A stretch of DNA of 64,000 nt. It comes from Symsagittifera roscoffensis. Lineage: Eukaryota; Xenacoelomorpha; Acoela; Convolutidae. Position numbers and translations under genes: made by a program. The stretch spans positions 34,225,679 to 34,289,678 of the forward strand of contig NC_087065.1 of assembly GCF_963678635.1 (NCBI RefSeq), written 5' to 3'. Shown here piece after piece: positions 1 to 10,533 of the stretch. The notes under the pieces were generated by a model. The model was not told the DNA's origin. It saw only the letters and a list, made by a program, of their open reading frames with translations, and searched no databases. Each line of letters begins with the position of its first letter. Position 1 is the stretch's first letter.

Positions 1-2717
1 ACGAACTCGGCCGCTTAAAATTTTAGTAAACTTTTTGTTCATGTTGCTTATTATAGTACTCTTAACCTTTGCTTTTCATATGGTTCGGTTTTGGGACTCT
101 TACATTAGATCTAACTTGGTGTAAAGTTTTTTGTTGACACTTGGTCGTACGTTTGAGTTAATTACTCTGTTTTCGTCGGCAGTCCATTTGTTTTGATTGT
201 CCACCTATACCGGTGCTAAAACTCAGTTTCATTTCACGATTCGTCATACACATTTAGTTATTTTATTTTGTATTTGTCATGCAGGTGGAAAGAAAACAAG
301 CTTATACTAATTTTTGCAGAAAATATTCAAGGGGTTATATGAAATACCAGACAAACACAAATTACCTTGATGTATTATTATGCAGTACCCCTCTACAACC
401 ATTATGTGGGGAGGGCTGTACCTGCCAAAAGCGATGTAGCGTTTGGACAGCTGTTGTTCACTTGATAGCTAATTTTACCTTTCAACCACTTGACCTATTA
501 TTTTAACCAATCTTTTAATTTGGTTTTGGTCTAATTTTTAAAACTAGTTAGCGTAGTTGGAACCCTGTTTTACCTAAGCCTTTTTAACCTTCGTACCTTA
601 GTTGTCTAAATAAGATCTCTTAAGGAAACTCTTTACAGAAGTATAACGGGTTTTGGTGGTAAATAAAGATGAGACAAACTAAAAATAGTAAAAGTGTTAC
701 AAAAAAACTACGAACAAAAATTTTGATAGAAAGCTAATAATTTTGAATGCCAAGTAAACATTACTTTATGTAATGCAACTTGCATTCAACCAAAAGAATC
801 GTCAAGATTAGAAAACTTCAGGTTTTTTTTAGAATACATTAAATACCCTAGGGGCAGTACAGCAGTCTCGAAGTACAACATTGCCGATTTTTTTTTAAAT
901 CAACAGTTCCCAAAATGAAAACTTTGTTCAACAGTGCTGGAAATTTGAACATATTAAATGTGGCAATCAAAAATTAAACGGCGATTGTTTACAATCGTAA
1001 GTGACACTTTAAGATTTTGAGCGAGAAAGTTAACAATTTAGACGTTTTGGCGCAAAAGTAATTGTTGAATTTTCAGTTGCAGACATTTTGGCGCCAAAGC
1101 TGGAGTTTTTTTTTGGTAATTAGCGTCAATAATATCCCGCTCTTTAGAAAATGCAGTTTAATTATTCTGAATTTTTCCCGCCTTTTTCGGCATTGTTGTA
1201 CTTCGGCACTGTTGAACGCCCCCCATACCATATAAAAGGTTATAAAAGTTATCAAAAGTTTATCAAAAAATTTCGGAGATGAAAAATGTTCTCACTTTTA
1301 AACTCAAAAGATCAATATGCTCAAAGAACATGAAATTTTTTGGATGAAACTATTATTTCGATCGCCGAAATAAATGTATTTGCATGAAACAACCACCCCA
1401 AGCATAATTTTCAAATAGTGCTTTAATTCGTCCCTAACAGTACAGATTTCATAGAATTTACTGTGTCATTTGTGGGTAAATTTGATTCGGAGTGGTAAGA
1501 TACGCTTAATTTTTCGGAAATACAGGATAAAAAAGCTTTTATGGTATAGAAAAAAAATGCTTTCCGGGGTCAAGAAAAAATTGCCAAAACTATATCTTGT
1601 CTTATCTTCATATGTATAAGAAAAATTTTATACTCGATGTATGGCTTCTGCTGTCATATTTTGAAGTCGCAGCGTTTCCATAACAAATTGAAAACCAATT
1701 AATTTTTGATGAAGCATCTATAAACTAATCAAAAAGCTCTTGTCACAACACGAAACTGCGTATTAAATTTTGATAACATTTCGTTTTTTATATCAGATGT
1801 CTAGTTTTCAGCATTTTTCAATAAATATTGAATGCCTAATTGGCTAAGCGTCATTTGTTTTTGGCGAAAAGTCCATTTTAATTGCCGCCCATTTCAGTTG
1901 ATATCATATCATAAAAAACGAAGGCACTTTGTGGTTTGTCTTTATTTGCAAGGCAACAATATTCAACAAAATCCTAGTACTCAACATGAGTGAATCTTGT
2001 TATGCATGAATCACAGGTTTTTATGCATAGCAACCTTATCTCGTTGTTGAATAAAAAAGAAATAACAGAAGAACGTTTTTGCACTTTCATAAAAATGCTC
2101 CGACCAAATTGATATAAGATGAGAAATAATCAAAAATTAATTTAAAAAAATCGGAGAATGAAAAATTTTTTGAAAACATTTCCCAGTGATAAAATTGTTT
2201 CTTAAAAGCTACTTTTTTAATTACAAAAACGACTATCTCATATAAAAAAATGAAAAAATGAGAGATAAAAACAGCTAAAATATGTTTAGTTCGAAAACCG
2301 AATAGACTCAGACAAATTTTTATTTACATTGAGACATCTTTTTCCCTTTTTTTTTACGAAATCGAATTTCAATGAGAAAGACTTCCATGCAAGAGGGAGA
2401 AGTGATCATAACACTTAAAATTGTTTAGCTTTGTTGAAAAAATTGAACAGCAAATAAATGCTCTTATCATATAAATGATGCTAGTTTGATCACTTTCAAT
2501 TATTAGAACCCAATAAAAGTATTAAAACTATACTGATAATTACGAAGACATTCAATGAAAGAATTATTAAGGCACTTTTACTTGATTTAAGTTTCGAATT
2601 CAAAAAATATTGAAAAGAATCGTTTTCTTAGTATTGGTAATTTCTCAAATTTAGAACCTTTCAAAAATGCTTTTGAGATCTTAAAAAAAATTATTTTTGC
2701 AAGATTCACATTTTTTT
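1..2717. other. AT-rich DNA without a recognisable gene
   Basis: No open frame here shows family motifs, exon-like composition bounded by splice sites, or a long uninterrupted reading frame. It consists of AT-rich sequence with many A and T runs. I see no RNA gene and no element belonging to the repeat families found elsewhere in the window. Confidence 0.6.
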
Positions 2718-2882
2718 CTTGTTGTTACTTTTTACTTCTTAGGGGCCACATCATTTTGTCAGCAGTTTCAGTTTTTTGGCGTTTCTAGGAATTCTTTCAC
2801 CAGCTGAGATTTTTAGAAGCAAGTTCATGAGATCAATCAAATACCATGCAACAAACGCTTCTATTTTGACAAAAAACGAGAC
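2718..2882 (+). pseudogene. Decayed duplicate of the PAN-domain exon at 3.34-3.54 kb
   Basis: This stretch aligns base by base, with many substitutions, to 3372-3540. Shared landmarks are ggggcca, cttttgtcagcag-like sequence, ttctaggaattctttcacc, gatcaatcaaat, gcaacaaacgct and attttgacaaaaa. The cysteine codons of the PAN domain are lost (Cys to Ser or His), so it is not a working exon. It is useful because it keeps the ancestral reading frame across the T run where the 3.4-kb copy is frameshifted: Ser-Phe-Leu-Ala-Phe-Leu-Gly-Ile-Leu reads straight through from Val-Ser. It is a local tandem exon duplication that has since decayed. Confidence 0.65.
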
Positions 2883-3339
2883 TTTTTTTAAAAAATCGTT
2901 GAGACTTCTTTTCTAAATTGTTCTTTTTTACAAAATCAAATTACGACCCAGAAGATTTTAAATGATTTCTTACTTAACTTACTTGAGGTACCTAAAATAG
3001 TCCTAACACCACCCTATGCGATAGTGCTTTGCTACTTAGAGAAGTGGTCGGAACAATAAAATTAGTGTATCTCAAGTTAAAAAATTGAATTGAAATCAAT
3101 TGCTCACATCCTAGAACTGATTTTAGTCTTATCATTTCAAATAAAATGAAAATTTTAAATTGATAATTGTATTAAAATTAAATTTTTGTTTATGAAAAAA
3201 AGCCGTTTCGGGAGCTCATTAACTGATTCAAAATTTAAACTCAAAATTTATTTAATTTCTTTTTGCTCTCAGTTTTCTTGTTATCAGCATTCTTTAAATT
3301 GAGATCGAAATTATTTTTAAAAATTTGAGATTGTTAGTC

Positions 3340-3992
3340 ATGTCAGTTTTTACGGGATTCAAAAGCTTGCTCTTGGTGTTGCCATTCGTTACTTGGGGCC
3401 AACATCAACTTGTCAGCAGGTTCGGTTTTTTTTCGGGCGTTTCCAGGAATTCTTTTATCAAGTGAGTTTGTTCTCAAGCAATTTAATAACATCAATCAAA
3501 TTGCATGCGTCAAACGCTGCTATTTCGACAAAAAGTGCGTGAGTATCGCTTACGGAAGACTTGTGTGTATTTTGTTTGCAACAGACCCTAGAGCGCAATT
3601 GAATGAGAGCTCGCTAATCAGAACAAATAATTCACCTCTCACTATGTATATAGTATCCACTGATTTGGCGATACCTTGCCATGTTGGCAATATTGCGGCT
3701 TATTCTGATTCGGATTTGAAAAAATGCAAGTTCGAGGAAAAGTCGACTGATTCGAGATGCTTTGAATGGTCGGAGTGGAACTCAGTGTTTCATACAACAT
3801 GTGATGGAAACGCTACATTTGTTCAGCGGAGAACCCACGCTACAAACTGTACTCAGCCATTTTTTGGGGGAGAGACTGCAAATTGCTCCGAGACGTGGTT
3901 AAAAGTTCCTCGGTTTCCGCAGAGCCAAGTCACAAGACTCTTCAACACTGCGACTACTATTTGCGGCGACAGAGGAGAAGACTTGTTCACAG
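3340..3992 (+). CDS. Secreted PAN/apple plus TSP1-like protein, first visible exon (frameshifted)
   Basis: The ATG at 3340 opens a signal-peptide-like stretch (MSVFTGFKSLLLVLPFVTWG). After about 29 codons the frame is lost at a run of eight T (3426-3433), and the coding sense continues in the next frame to 3992. The second frame holds a PAN/apple-like segment with CVKRCYFDKKC, then a thrombospondin type-1-like segment beginning CFEWSEW and continuing with CDG, QRR and several Cys. It ends at ACAG/GTTCAG, a plausible donor whose phase fits the lectin exon at 4421. Such mosaics are extracellular binding or adhesion proteins; the ligand is unknown. The single-base insertion could be real, making this a pseudogene, or a sequencing error in the homopolymer. 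The decayed copy at 2.7 kb supports the unshifted frame. Confidence 0.6.
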
Positions 3993-4228
3993 GTTCAGTA
4001 ACAGTTTATTTACGCATAATGGAAAAATTACGCAAAACAAAATCAGAAGATTAATGTGAGAATTTTTAGACATTTAATAGTGATGTAGGAATCGGAAAAC
4101 GTTCCAACTATTTTTTTCTTCCGGCAGCGACAACTCAACATAATTATCAATACGAATTTTTTTGCCCGTACTTCCAAGTCCTTTGATTTTGGTTTAGAAC
4201 GCCCACAACCTCAAGTAATGTTAGAAAA

Positions 4229-4263
4229 GCGTTTGAACTGTAGAAGTCTCACAGTTCAAACGC
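4229..4263. repeat. Perfect 13-bp-stem hairpin in the intron
   Basis: The arms gcgtttgaactgt (4229-4241) and acagttcaaacgc (4251-4263) are exact reverse complements around the 9-base loop agaagtctc. A partial direct repeat of the loop and right arm (gaagtctcacagtt) follows at about 4269. It lies between the TSP1 and lectin exons. Its function is unknown. Confidence 0.8.
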
Positions 4264-4420
4264 AGAGACGAAGTCTCACAGTTTTAAATTACAGAGAAGA
4301 AAATATATTTATTTGCTCAATTTTTTCGTTCCTAAATAATCAAGCATTTTTTTGTGAACGCATTGCTGCAAGTTGATGCTTATTTGAGCTATGTCACTTT
4401 TCCGATTAATTTTTGTTCAG

Positions 4421-4731
4421 GCTTACACTGGATCTACGAAGAAAAATTCCCAAAGACGGGCTTATTTTGGACTGGGTTCAAGCAGAATGGGTCTTCTCTC
4501 GAATATTGGGACCAGAATCATCGGGGACAATTTCTGAAAAAGGGCTGCAGCAATGTTTGGGCTCCAGGGGAGCCGGACCAATCCTCTGACAGCTTGGCTG
4601 TATACAGGGCGGTACATTACAACATTAACCTCCCCTTAATAAAAGACAGATTTAGAAGTATCGAATTCCATCGACCATCGTATTCCCCACGCCCCCACGC
4701 AGCCACAGTAGGGCATCAAACTTCAAAGTAA
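4421..4731 (+). CDS. C-type lectin-like domain exon of the same gene
   Basis: The acceptor tttttgttcag ends at 4420. The donor at 3992 leaves one base and this exon supplies two, giving Gly and the join GEDLFTG / LHWIYEEKF. The translation has typical C-type lectin fold features: HWIYEEKF, FWTGFKQNG, EYWDQ, and WAPGEP, which corresponds to the W..G.EP block. The WND and terminal Cys part of the domain is not in this exon, so more exons are expected. The open frame runs to a stop ending at 4731, but the real exon may end earlier at a GT such as those after SDSLA or YRA. The protein is predicted to be secreted and to bind carbohydrate or protein, with no evidence on ligand. Confidence 0.55.
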
Positions 4732-6408
4732 ACATAAAACCATAGCATGAAATCCTGCCTTTTTAAAACTTTTTTTTTCCTTTTTTTAACTTCTGATCTT
4801 TATGATTTCTCTTCTTAGTTTTTGATTGATGTGTTTTTTTCCATTTTTTCATCAGAGCTCAAGTAGGAGTATTATTATTGCTTACCCGCCACGCTTTACA
4901 AATCTGTGTCTAGTTTTCATGCTTCGTTGGAATAAACTCGGGATTTTCAATGCTTTTTTCCGCGATTCTGTCAAAAAAAAACCTATTTGTCTACCCTTAT
5001 TATTTTTTTGTCTCTGAAGCGTCCCTTAGGTCTTTTTTGGTTTTTCGATAGTTTCTTCCTGTTTTTTTCTTGATTCAGCAGTTTCAAAAAAAATATTCTC
5101 TGTCGATAATTTCGTTATTCCATTAACAAATATTTAGGTCTTCCCAGAAATTTTAAAAATCGATGTACATGTGTGCAAACCTTGATATGAAATGATTTGT
5201 AAGTATAGAGATTATTTCATCAACTGCTTGAATCTGATTTTGAAATTAAAGAACTTCGTTTAATTTGAAAACGATTGTTGTTATAATTGTTCTTTTGTTG
5301 AAAAAACGTTCTCATTGTGGTCGATTTTCTCTGTAATTTTACGTCATTGTTCAAATGATAGTAGTCTGTTGTGTTATCTCGTAATTGATTTATTGATACG
5401 GAATGTTAAAGTTTCAGATAGTTTTTTCTACTCAGTCATGTTTCACTTTTTTCACCAAGCGTTTTGGAAAAACGTTTTAGTATTATCTGAAAGACACACG
5501 GTCCTGTTATCAAAGTAAAAGTTTCCCCAGTGATCATTTTTGTTAAGATATGGGGGCTTTGAAAATTGCTATTTTGGGCAATTTGAAAAATTTAACGAGC
5601 TAAATATTGTGTTTTTATGGCACGCGTAGGCAGTGAATTTAATCATTTCCATGGGAACATTCTTGTGCGATGAAGTTTGATATCAAGTAGAAAAATATTT
5701 TATGTAATTTTCAAATTGTAATTGTGGAAATGTTATGTGAAATCAAATTTGAAAAACCAACCTGGGTGTACATCCTACCTAGCGCAGTATTTTTCATCCT
5801 ACTTAGAAAACAAAATTTTGTCAAAATGTTTTGTCGGTGTTTTGCTTTTCTTCTCCTACGTTTTCAATGTTAAACCACCCGCTAATTATGTTGTGTTTTC
5901 TCGTTTTGATCTTAGAGAACAGCTTGCGCTCTCATACGCAAAAATTACTTGCGTTCTCATAGTCCAGCTTTATCAATATGGTTTTTCGAAAAAGCTTTTT
6001 TTTTGTCTTTTCGACAATTTTTGCTTCGAAAACGCATTTAATTAACAAAAAATGACCTTTGATGGTGTCATTTAGTTTATTTTTAAAAATTAAATGGATT
6101 TAGCGTGCCTCTTTGAAGTGTTACAGCTAGAAACAAAACTAGCTTTTCTTAAAACTGGTTATTTTTTCTACGCTGCTTTTTTTTTTCTAACCACAAGGTT
6201 GCATTGTACGAGTCATCTTCTTAATGCAAACCAGAAAACCATAATGCACTGTGTAATCACAGAAGGCCAAGAAACTTCTAAGTTACTCACACGAAAACCA
6301 AGATGAGACGGTTTTTAAACTAAAAGCTTGAAAACGCAGAAACATTTTATAAGAGTTTATGGAATTTAGAAAAAAAATAAAACGCCCTTTTTTGTTCGGC
6401 TTGCAGAA
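4732..6408. other. Intronic or intergenic AT-rich DNA
   Basis: It holds T-rich sequence and short accidental open frames without domains. Nothing recognised. Confidence 0.55.
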
Positions 6409-6577
6409 GACGAGGTCAAACTGTGCACTGGATAAACGCAGAGTTTTTATGTATCTATGTTCCAGGATTCCAGATACAAACCTTTAAACAAGCTAAAATT
6501 GTGTCGGAACGATCAAAGAATATAAAAGAACAAAAAGAGAACAAATGGAGCATTCACAAAACGCACAGTTTGGCCCC
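6409..6577. mobile_element. Short R5-family element with terminal inverted repeats
   Basis: The left end gacgaggtcaaactgtgcac and the right end cgcacagtttggcc are imperfect inverted repeats. The same terminus occurs at 55611-56152 and, as a left end only, at 29931. It is about 170 bp with no coding capacity and is likely a MITE-type non-autonomous DNA element. Confidence 0.5.
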
Positions 6578-6709
6578 AAATGCAGTTTTACTTTTTGTTG
6601 ACTAAATCACATCAAAATCAGGGCTCAGTTTCAATTCATTTTTTGCTCAATTTGTTTTGTTATATCCTGTGTTCTTGCTTGTTTGATCGGGGTTTTTTTT
6701 TGTCTCATT

Positions 6710-7507
6710 CCCGGGTTGACCGAAGCTTCTTATCATACCATTTCTATACATGAAAAAGCTTTTACCATGCAGTTCCATTCAATTCCTTAGGTACAGAACG
6801 TTGTATGAAACCTCTATGATAATCATTTTTCCATATATGAAAATTGTATGACAAGTATTTTTCCACAAACCAAAAAAATTTCTTAAATTTTTTGGGTTGT
6901 GTTCATAACCGAACGCAAGTGACAACGACCTTGGTTTACTCAAATTTGCAAGGATGATAATTTTAAAAATTGAATTTTCAAATTATCAGAAATTGATCAA
7001 GGCATACATAAACTGATCAGAAATTGATCAAGCCATATAAATTTTTAGCGTTTTTGAAAGAAATTGTTTTGCCAAAAGGAAAAAAGTCCAAATTTAGTGC
7101 ATCCAGGACTATGTTATGCACACGAAAAAAATAAATTTTGCACGTTAATTTTGCACGTTTGTTTGGGTAAAAAATCAATCTGCTGTTGAAAAGAAAACAC
7201 AAAAAAAATTGGGCAATTTCAAAGTTACTTGGGACAATTTTTGTTGTCGCCATCAAAAAAATGCTTTTCATACAATTTCCATAAATGGAAATCGTATGAA
7301 TAGCATTTTCTTGACAAAAAAAAGTTTTTCTTTTTTTCTTGTATGATACACCGAATTTTATGCCAAAACAAGAAAAAAAGTCCTTTGAAAGTTCGATGTC
7401 ACCAGTTTAGCAATATGCATGATTTTTTTTAGGGCTAGTAGTTTTCCATAGACTTAAACTATGGGGTTGTATGATAAGCATTTTCGGTCTATGGAGGTCA
7501 AACTGGG
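6710..7507. mobile_element. R2-family palindrome-rich MITE
   Basis: The left terminus cccgggttgacc and the right terminus ggaggtcaaactggg are imperfect inverted repeats, matching the intact copy at 39873-40702. The interior carries repeated short palindromic modules built on cata(c)aatttccata...tatggaaattgtatga in both orientations, for example near 6740-6850 and 7260-7320. A tandem duplication of about 33 bp around tcagaaattgatcaa lies at 6968-7035. No transposase is present, so it is a non-autonomous element. Confidence 0.6.
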
Positions 7508-8250
7508 TTCTTAATTTTTGCCCGATGCATTAAAACTATTGTCGAAGTTGCGCTTCAAGGTTTTTCAAGTTTATCAATTGACTGTTCCGCAAACTCGAAC
7601 TCTCTTAATGTCCTTTCAGCAATTCCATTATGTCCTACTACAACTCCGTCGGAGAAAAACTTCCGTTTTAAAATTCAAAACTAAACAAGGAGCGCTTCGA
7701 TATCATCAGATGAGGCCAAAATTTCCTCCATCAGCCCAGAAAACATTTTATGGATTATTATAAATTTGTAAATATGATTACATAAGTTTGGAAAACTCAT
7801 CTTTTATGTGAGTAATCAGCTTTCTCTCATGTTCTTCTTAAGGTCTTCCAGAAAATTGTTTGTTTAACCAGTGCTCTGCTGTCTGAATTTCTGACAGTAG
7901 ATTATTTAAATATTGATTCTTTTAAATATTGACATTTTTGAATATTATTGCTGTTTTGCTTGTAAATTGAGTTTTTGCAACTTTTGTGTAAGGTTTCCTT
8001 GATCAAATGATATTTGCTCCTCCGCCTGTAACACGCTCTGTTTGTGACGTAATGGTAACCCTATATGATATTTTTCCTCTTTTAGAAAATTTTTGCTGAA
8101 GTTTAGGTGGATGCATGAAGCGTAAAAGGAATTCGCTCTAAAGTTATTGGATCCTTTTCAGCCTCTTGCAATGTTACTTTTGTGCTTTCCTCAAAAAGAT
8201 GAGTAGGGCTGAACAAAATACATTGTCATTTAGAATTATACTCAGATTAC
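7508..8250. other. No recognised gene
   Basis: An open frame at 7518-7763 (+) has no recognisable domain and is probably accidental. The rest is AT-rich. Confidence 0.45.
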
Positions 8251-8628
8251 CAGGGGCGGATCTAGGATTTTCTTTCGAAAATTTTGTCGTCGACCTTTTT
8301 TTTAGGTCGACCAAATTGATTTTCCGAGCTCTTCCAAATAAAAAAAGATTCTGTTTTGGTCCAAGTTTCTGCGCCTAAAGGCGTTTTTAGGCACATTTTG
8401 GAAAATTTTGATTAAAAAAATCGCGTTTTTTTGGCGCGCGCTCCCCCCTCAAAATTAGTATACATTGGCGCCAAAGGCGCCTTTGATTAATTTTTAGGGT
8501 CCTCCAACAAATACGGAATTCTCAAAATACTACAAAGAGTGGACCCTTTGGGTCGGAATGGGGTCGAATCCCTGAGCAAAAGGCACGTCCGCCCCGACAC
8601 CCCCCCCCCCCCCCTAAATCCGCCCCTG
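8251..8628. mobile_element. hAT-type MITE with 8-bp target duplication
   Basis: The terminal inverted repeats are caggggcggatctagg and cctaaatccgcccctg. The flanks are cagattac (8243-8250) and cagatcac (8629-8636), a 7-of-8 match, as expected for the 8-bp target duplications of hAT transposons. The interior is non-coding and contains the family-wide palindrome ggcgccaaaggcgcc and a run of C near the right end. Confidence 0.75.
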
Positions 8629-9004
8629 CAGATCACTGAATGTTTTTGAGCCGGTTTTAATCATGAGCAAGCAGTTTTAACCTTTGTTTTTTGTGGAATC
8701 ATACCCAGATCTTTTAAGATTTTCCGTACATTTTCCCTATGTACGCAACACACGTAATCAGGCCTGTTAAAAATAAGGTAAGGTGATTTCTTCTTGCTGT
8801 TAATTAAGGGAGCACAACACTTCCCTTTTTTACCTCTAAACACTGGAAATATAGCGAAAACCCTGATTTTTACGATTGAACAATAAATATTTACTCCTGA
8901 AAATAAAATTGATTGTTCCAAGAAAGATTTGGATTTTGTAACTAAGTTTAAGGGGGTTAAGCGCCAGCTGGTTTTTGTAATCTATCGCCTCCTATATCCT
9001 TCAG

Positions 9005-9137
9005 TTGGGGGACAGGGTCACCAAATGGTATCCATGGTAATCCGTTGCCTGTTTATTATAACACGAAAGTGGTCTGTGATGGCTGGGATCTTGAGGAGAC
9101 CTTCTTGTGCGAAGGTGACTTCTTCTCTCTCGTGTAG
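9005..9137 (+). CDS. Possible last exon of the lectin gene (uncertain)
   Basis: A good acceptor (cctatatccttcag) ends at 9004. After one leftover base the frame reads WGTGSPNGIHGNPLPVYYN, followed by KVVCDGWDLEETFLCEGDF, to a TAG stop at 9135-9137. The pair of cysteines in VVC...FLCE resembles the end of a C-type lectin domain, where C......FICE is typical, although the spacing is wider here. It lies on the same strand as the lectin exon at 4421 and 4.3 kb downstream. An intermediate exon would be needed because the phases do not join directly. It may also belong to another secreted protein. Confidence 0.35.
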
Positions 9138-9693
9138 ATAATACCCGAAGAAGCACGCTTGAACATCGCAGAAGACAAAAAATACTTAAAAACTGGATGA
9201 AAAACTCTAAAAATGGGTGTCTAATGAAATCATAATCCAACCCGCCTGCCTAAGTTATACTTTGGAAATCATTCTTGTGCGTTAACTTTTATTGGAATTT
9301 CGGATTGAAACTAAATCATCGATTATTTATTTAAATTGAGTGCCAACTTTATTGAAAAATTAGTTCTTTTGCTTAGCCAACTTGTTGGAAAGTTATTAGT
9401 AGCAAAATCTACTTGTAAAACCTGCAATTTGGTGCAAAAAATTGATTTACTGCCACTCTGGCAACCAACAATTCAAAAACTAGGTCAAATTTAAAATAGA
9501 GATCAAAAAAAAATTTGCGCAGGTTTGATGAACATGATCTAGGAAAAGATAGTCTTTTTCTATCAAAATTTAATTTGAAAAACCAGCAAGGTACGGTATT
9601 AATAATCTAACGTATCTGTGGAAAAAATCTAGACATTTAATTTAAAAGTGCGATTTTTTCATTTTAGAGAAAAAGGCTGTGAATGCTTTATTG

Positions 9694-10192
9694 TTGTTCC
9701 GACTTTCGTAACGAAAGTAACGAAAAATTTGTGCTCGGGCTGGGTTTTTTCTTCAGACGAAAGTCGACTTTTTAACTAGCCATTTCTGACGAAATTTTTA
9801 AAAAATCTTTCAAAGGTATTGTTGTCCTGAGCTTAATTTCACCGTGATCCTTTTTCATAAAGTTGGGGGTTTAAAGGTTGCCATTTTGGCCAATTTGGGA
9901 TAATTAACGCGCGATATATTTCCCACTATTAATCCACCTTAGAAATTGTTCCAAATTGGTTGAAAGAAGCTTATTTGCCATAATTGATTTGTTACAAGGA
10001 GCGAAATCTATCCTTTTGTACTTTATATGGCGTGTGGGGGGATGATTTTCTCAAAAAATCTCAAATTTTAGAAGAAAATAAATTCTTTTATGATTTTATT
10101 ACTTTTAATTTTTTCATGTTATTACTGCTGCATAGACCTTAAAAGACAGTCGGAACATTCAGAGCTTCGCCCTGATACGAGCAGCCTTGTTT
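9694..10192 (-). mobile_element. R1 element (rolling-circle/HINE-like), copy 1
   Basis: This copy is reversed relative to the array at 36.5-38.3 kb. It begins tgttccgactttcg and ends with agtcggaaca, then a small palindrome (tcagagcttcgccctga) and gatacgagcagccttgtt. The interior is non-coding, with the shared blocks ggcgtgtggggggatgattttc and gcgcgatatatttc. Short subterminal inverted repeats followed by a 3'-terminal stem-loop are the layout of Helentron-associated non-autonomous elements. Confidence 0.65.
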
Positions 10193-10333
10193 CGAATTAT
10201 AAATCTATTTTCAATTTCAGAAAAAATTTTCTGCTTGTTTACATTTTAAAACGAGCAAAGAAATTGTACGATTTTGCATTCCAAACTGCAAATACGAAGA
10301 TTGTGATGTCTTGAGAAGATAGTTGCAGAGATG

Positions 10334-10533
10334 NNNNNNNNNNNNNNNNNNNNNNNNNNNNNNNNNNNNNNNNNNNNNNNNNNNNNNNNNNNNNNNNNNN
10401 NNNNNNNNNNNNNNNNNNNNNNNNNNNNNNNNNNNNNNNNNNNNNNNNNNNNNNNNNNNNNNNNNNNNNNNNNNNNNNNNNNNNNNNNNNNNNNNNNNNN
10501 NNNNNNNNNNNNNNNNNNNNNNNNNNNNNNNNN
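10334..10533. other. Assembly gap (200 N)
   Basis: Two hundred unresolved bases sit exactly at the left edge of the tandem segmental duplication, which suggests that the repeat prevented assembly. More copies of the unit may be collapsed here. Confidence 0.95.
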
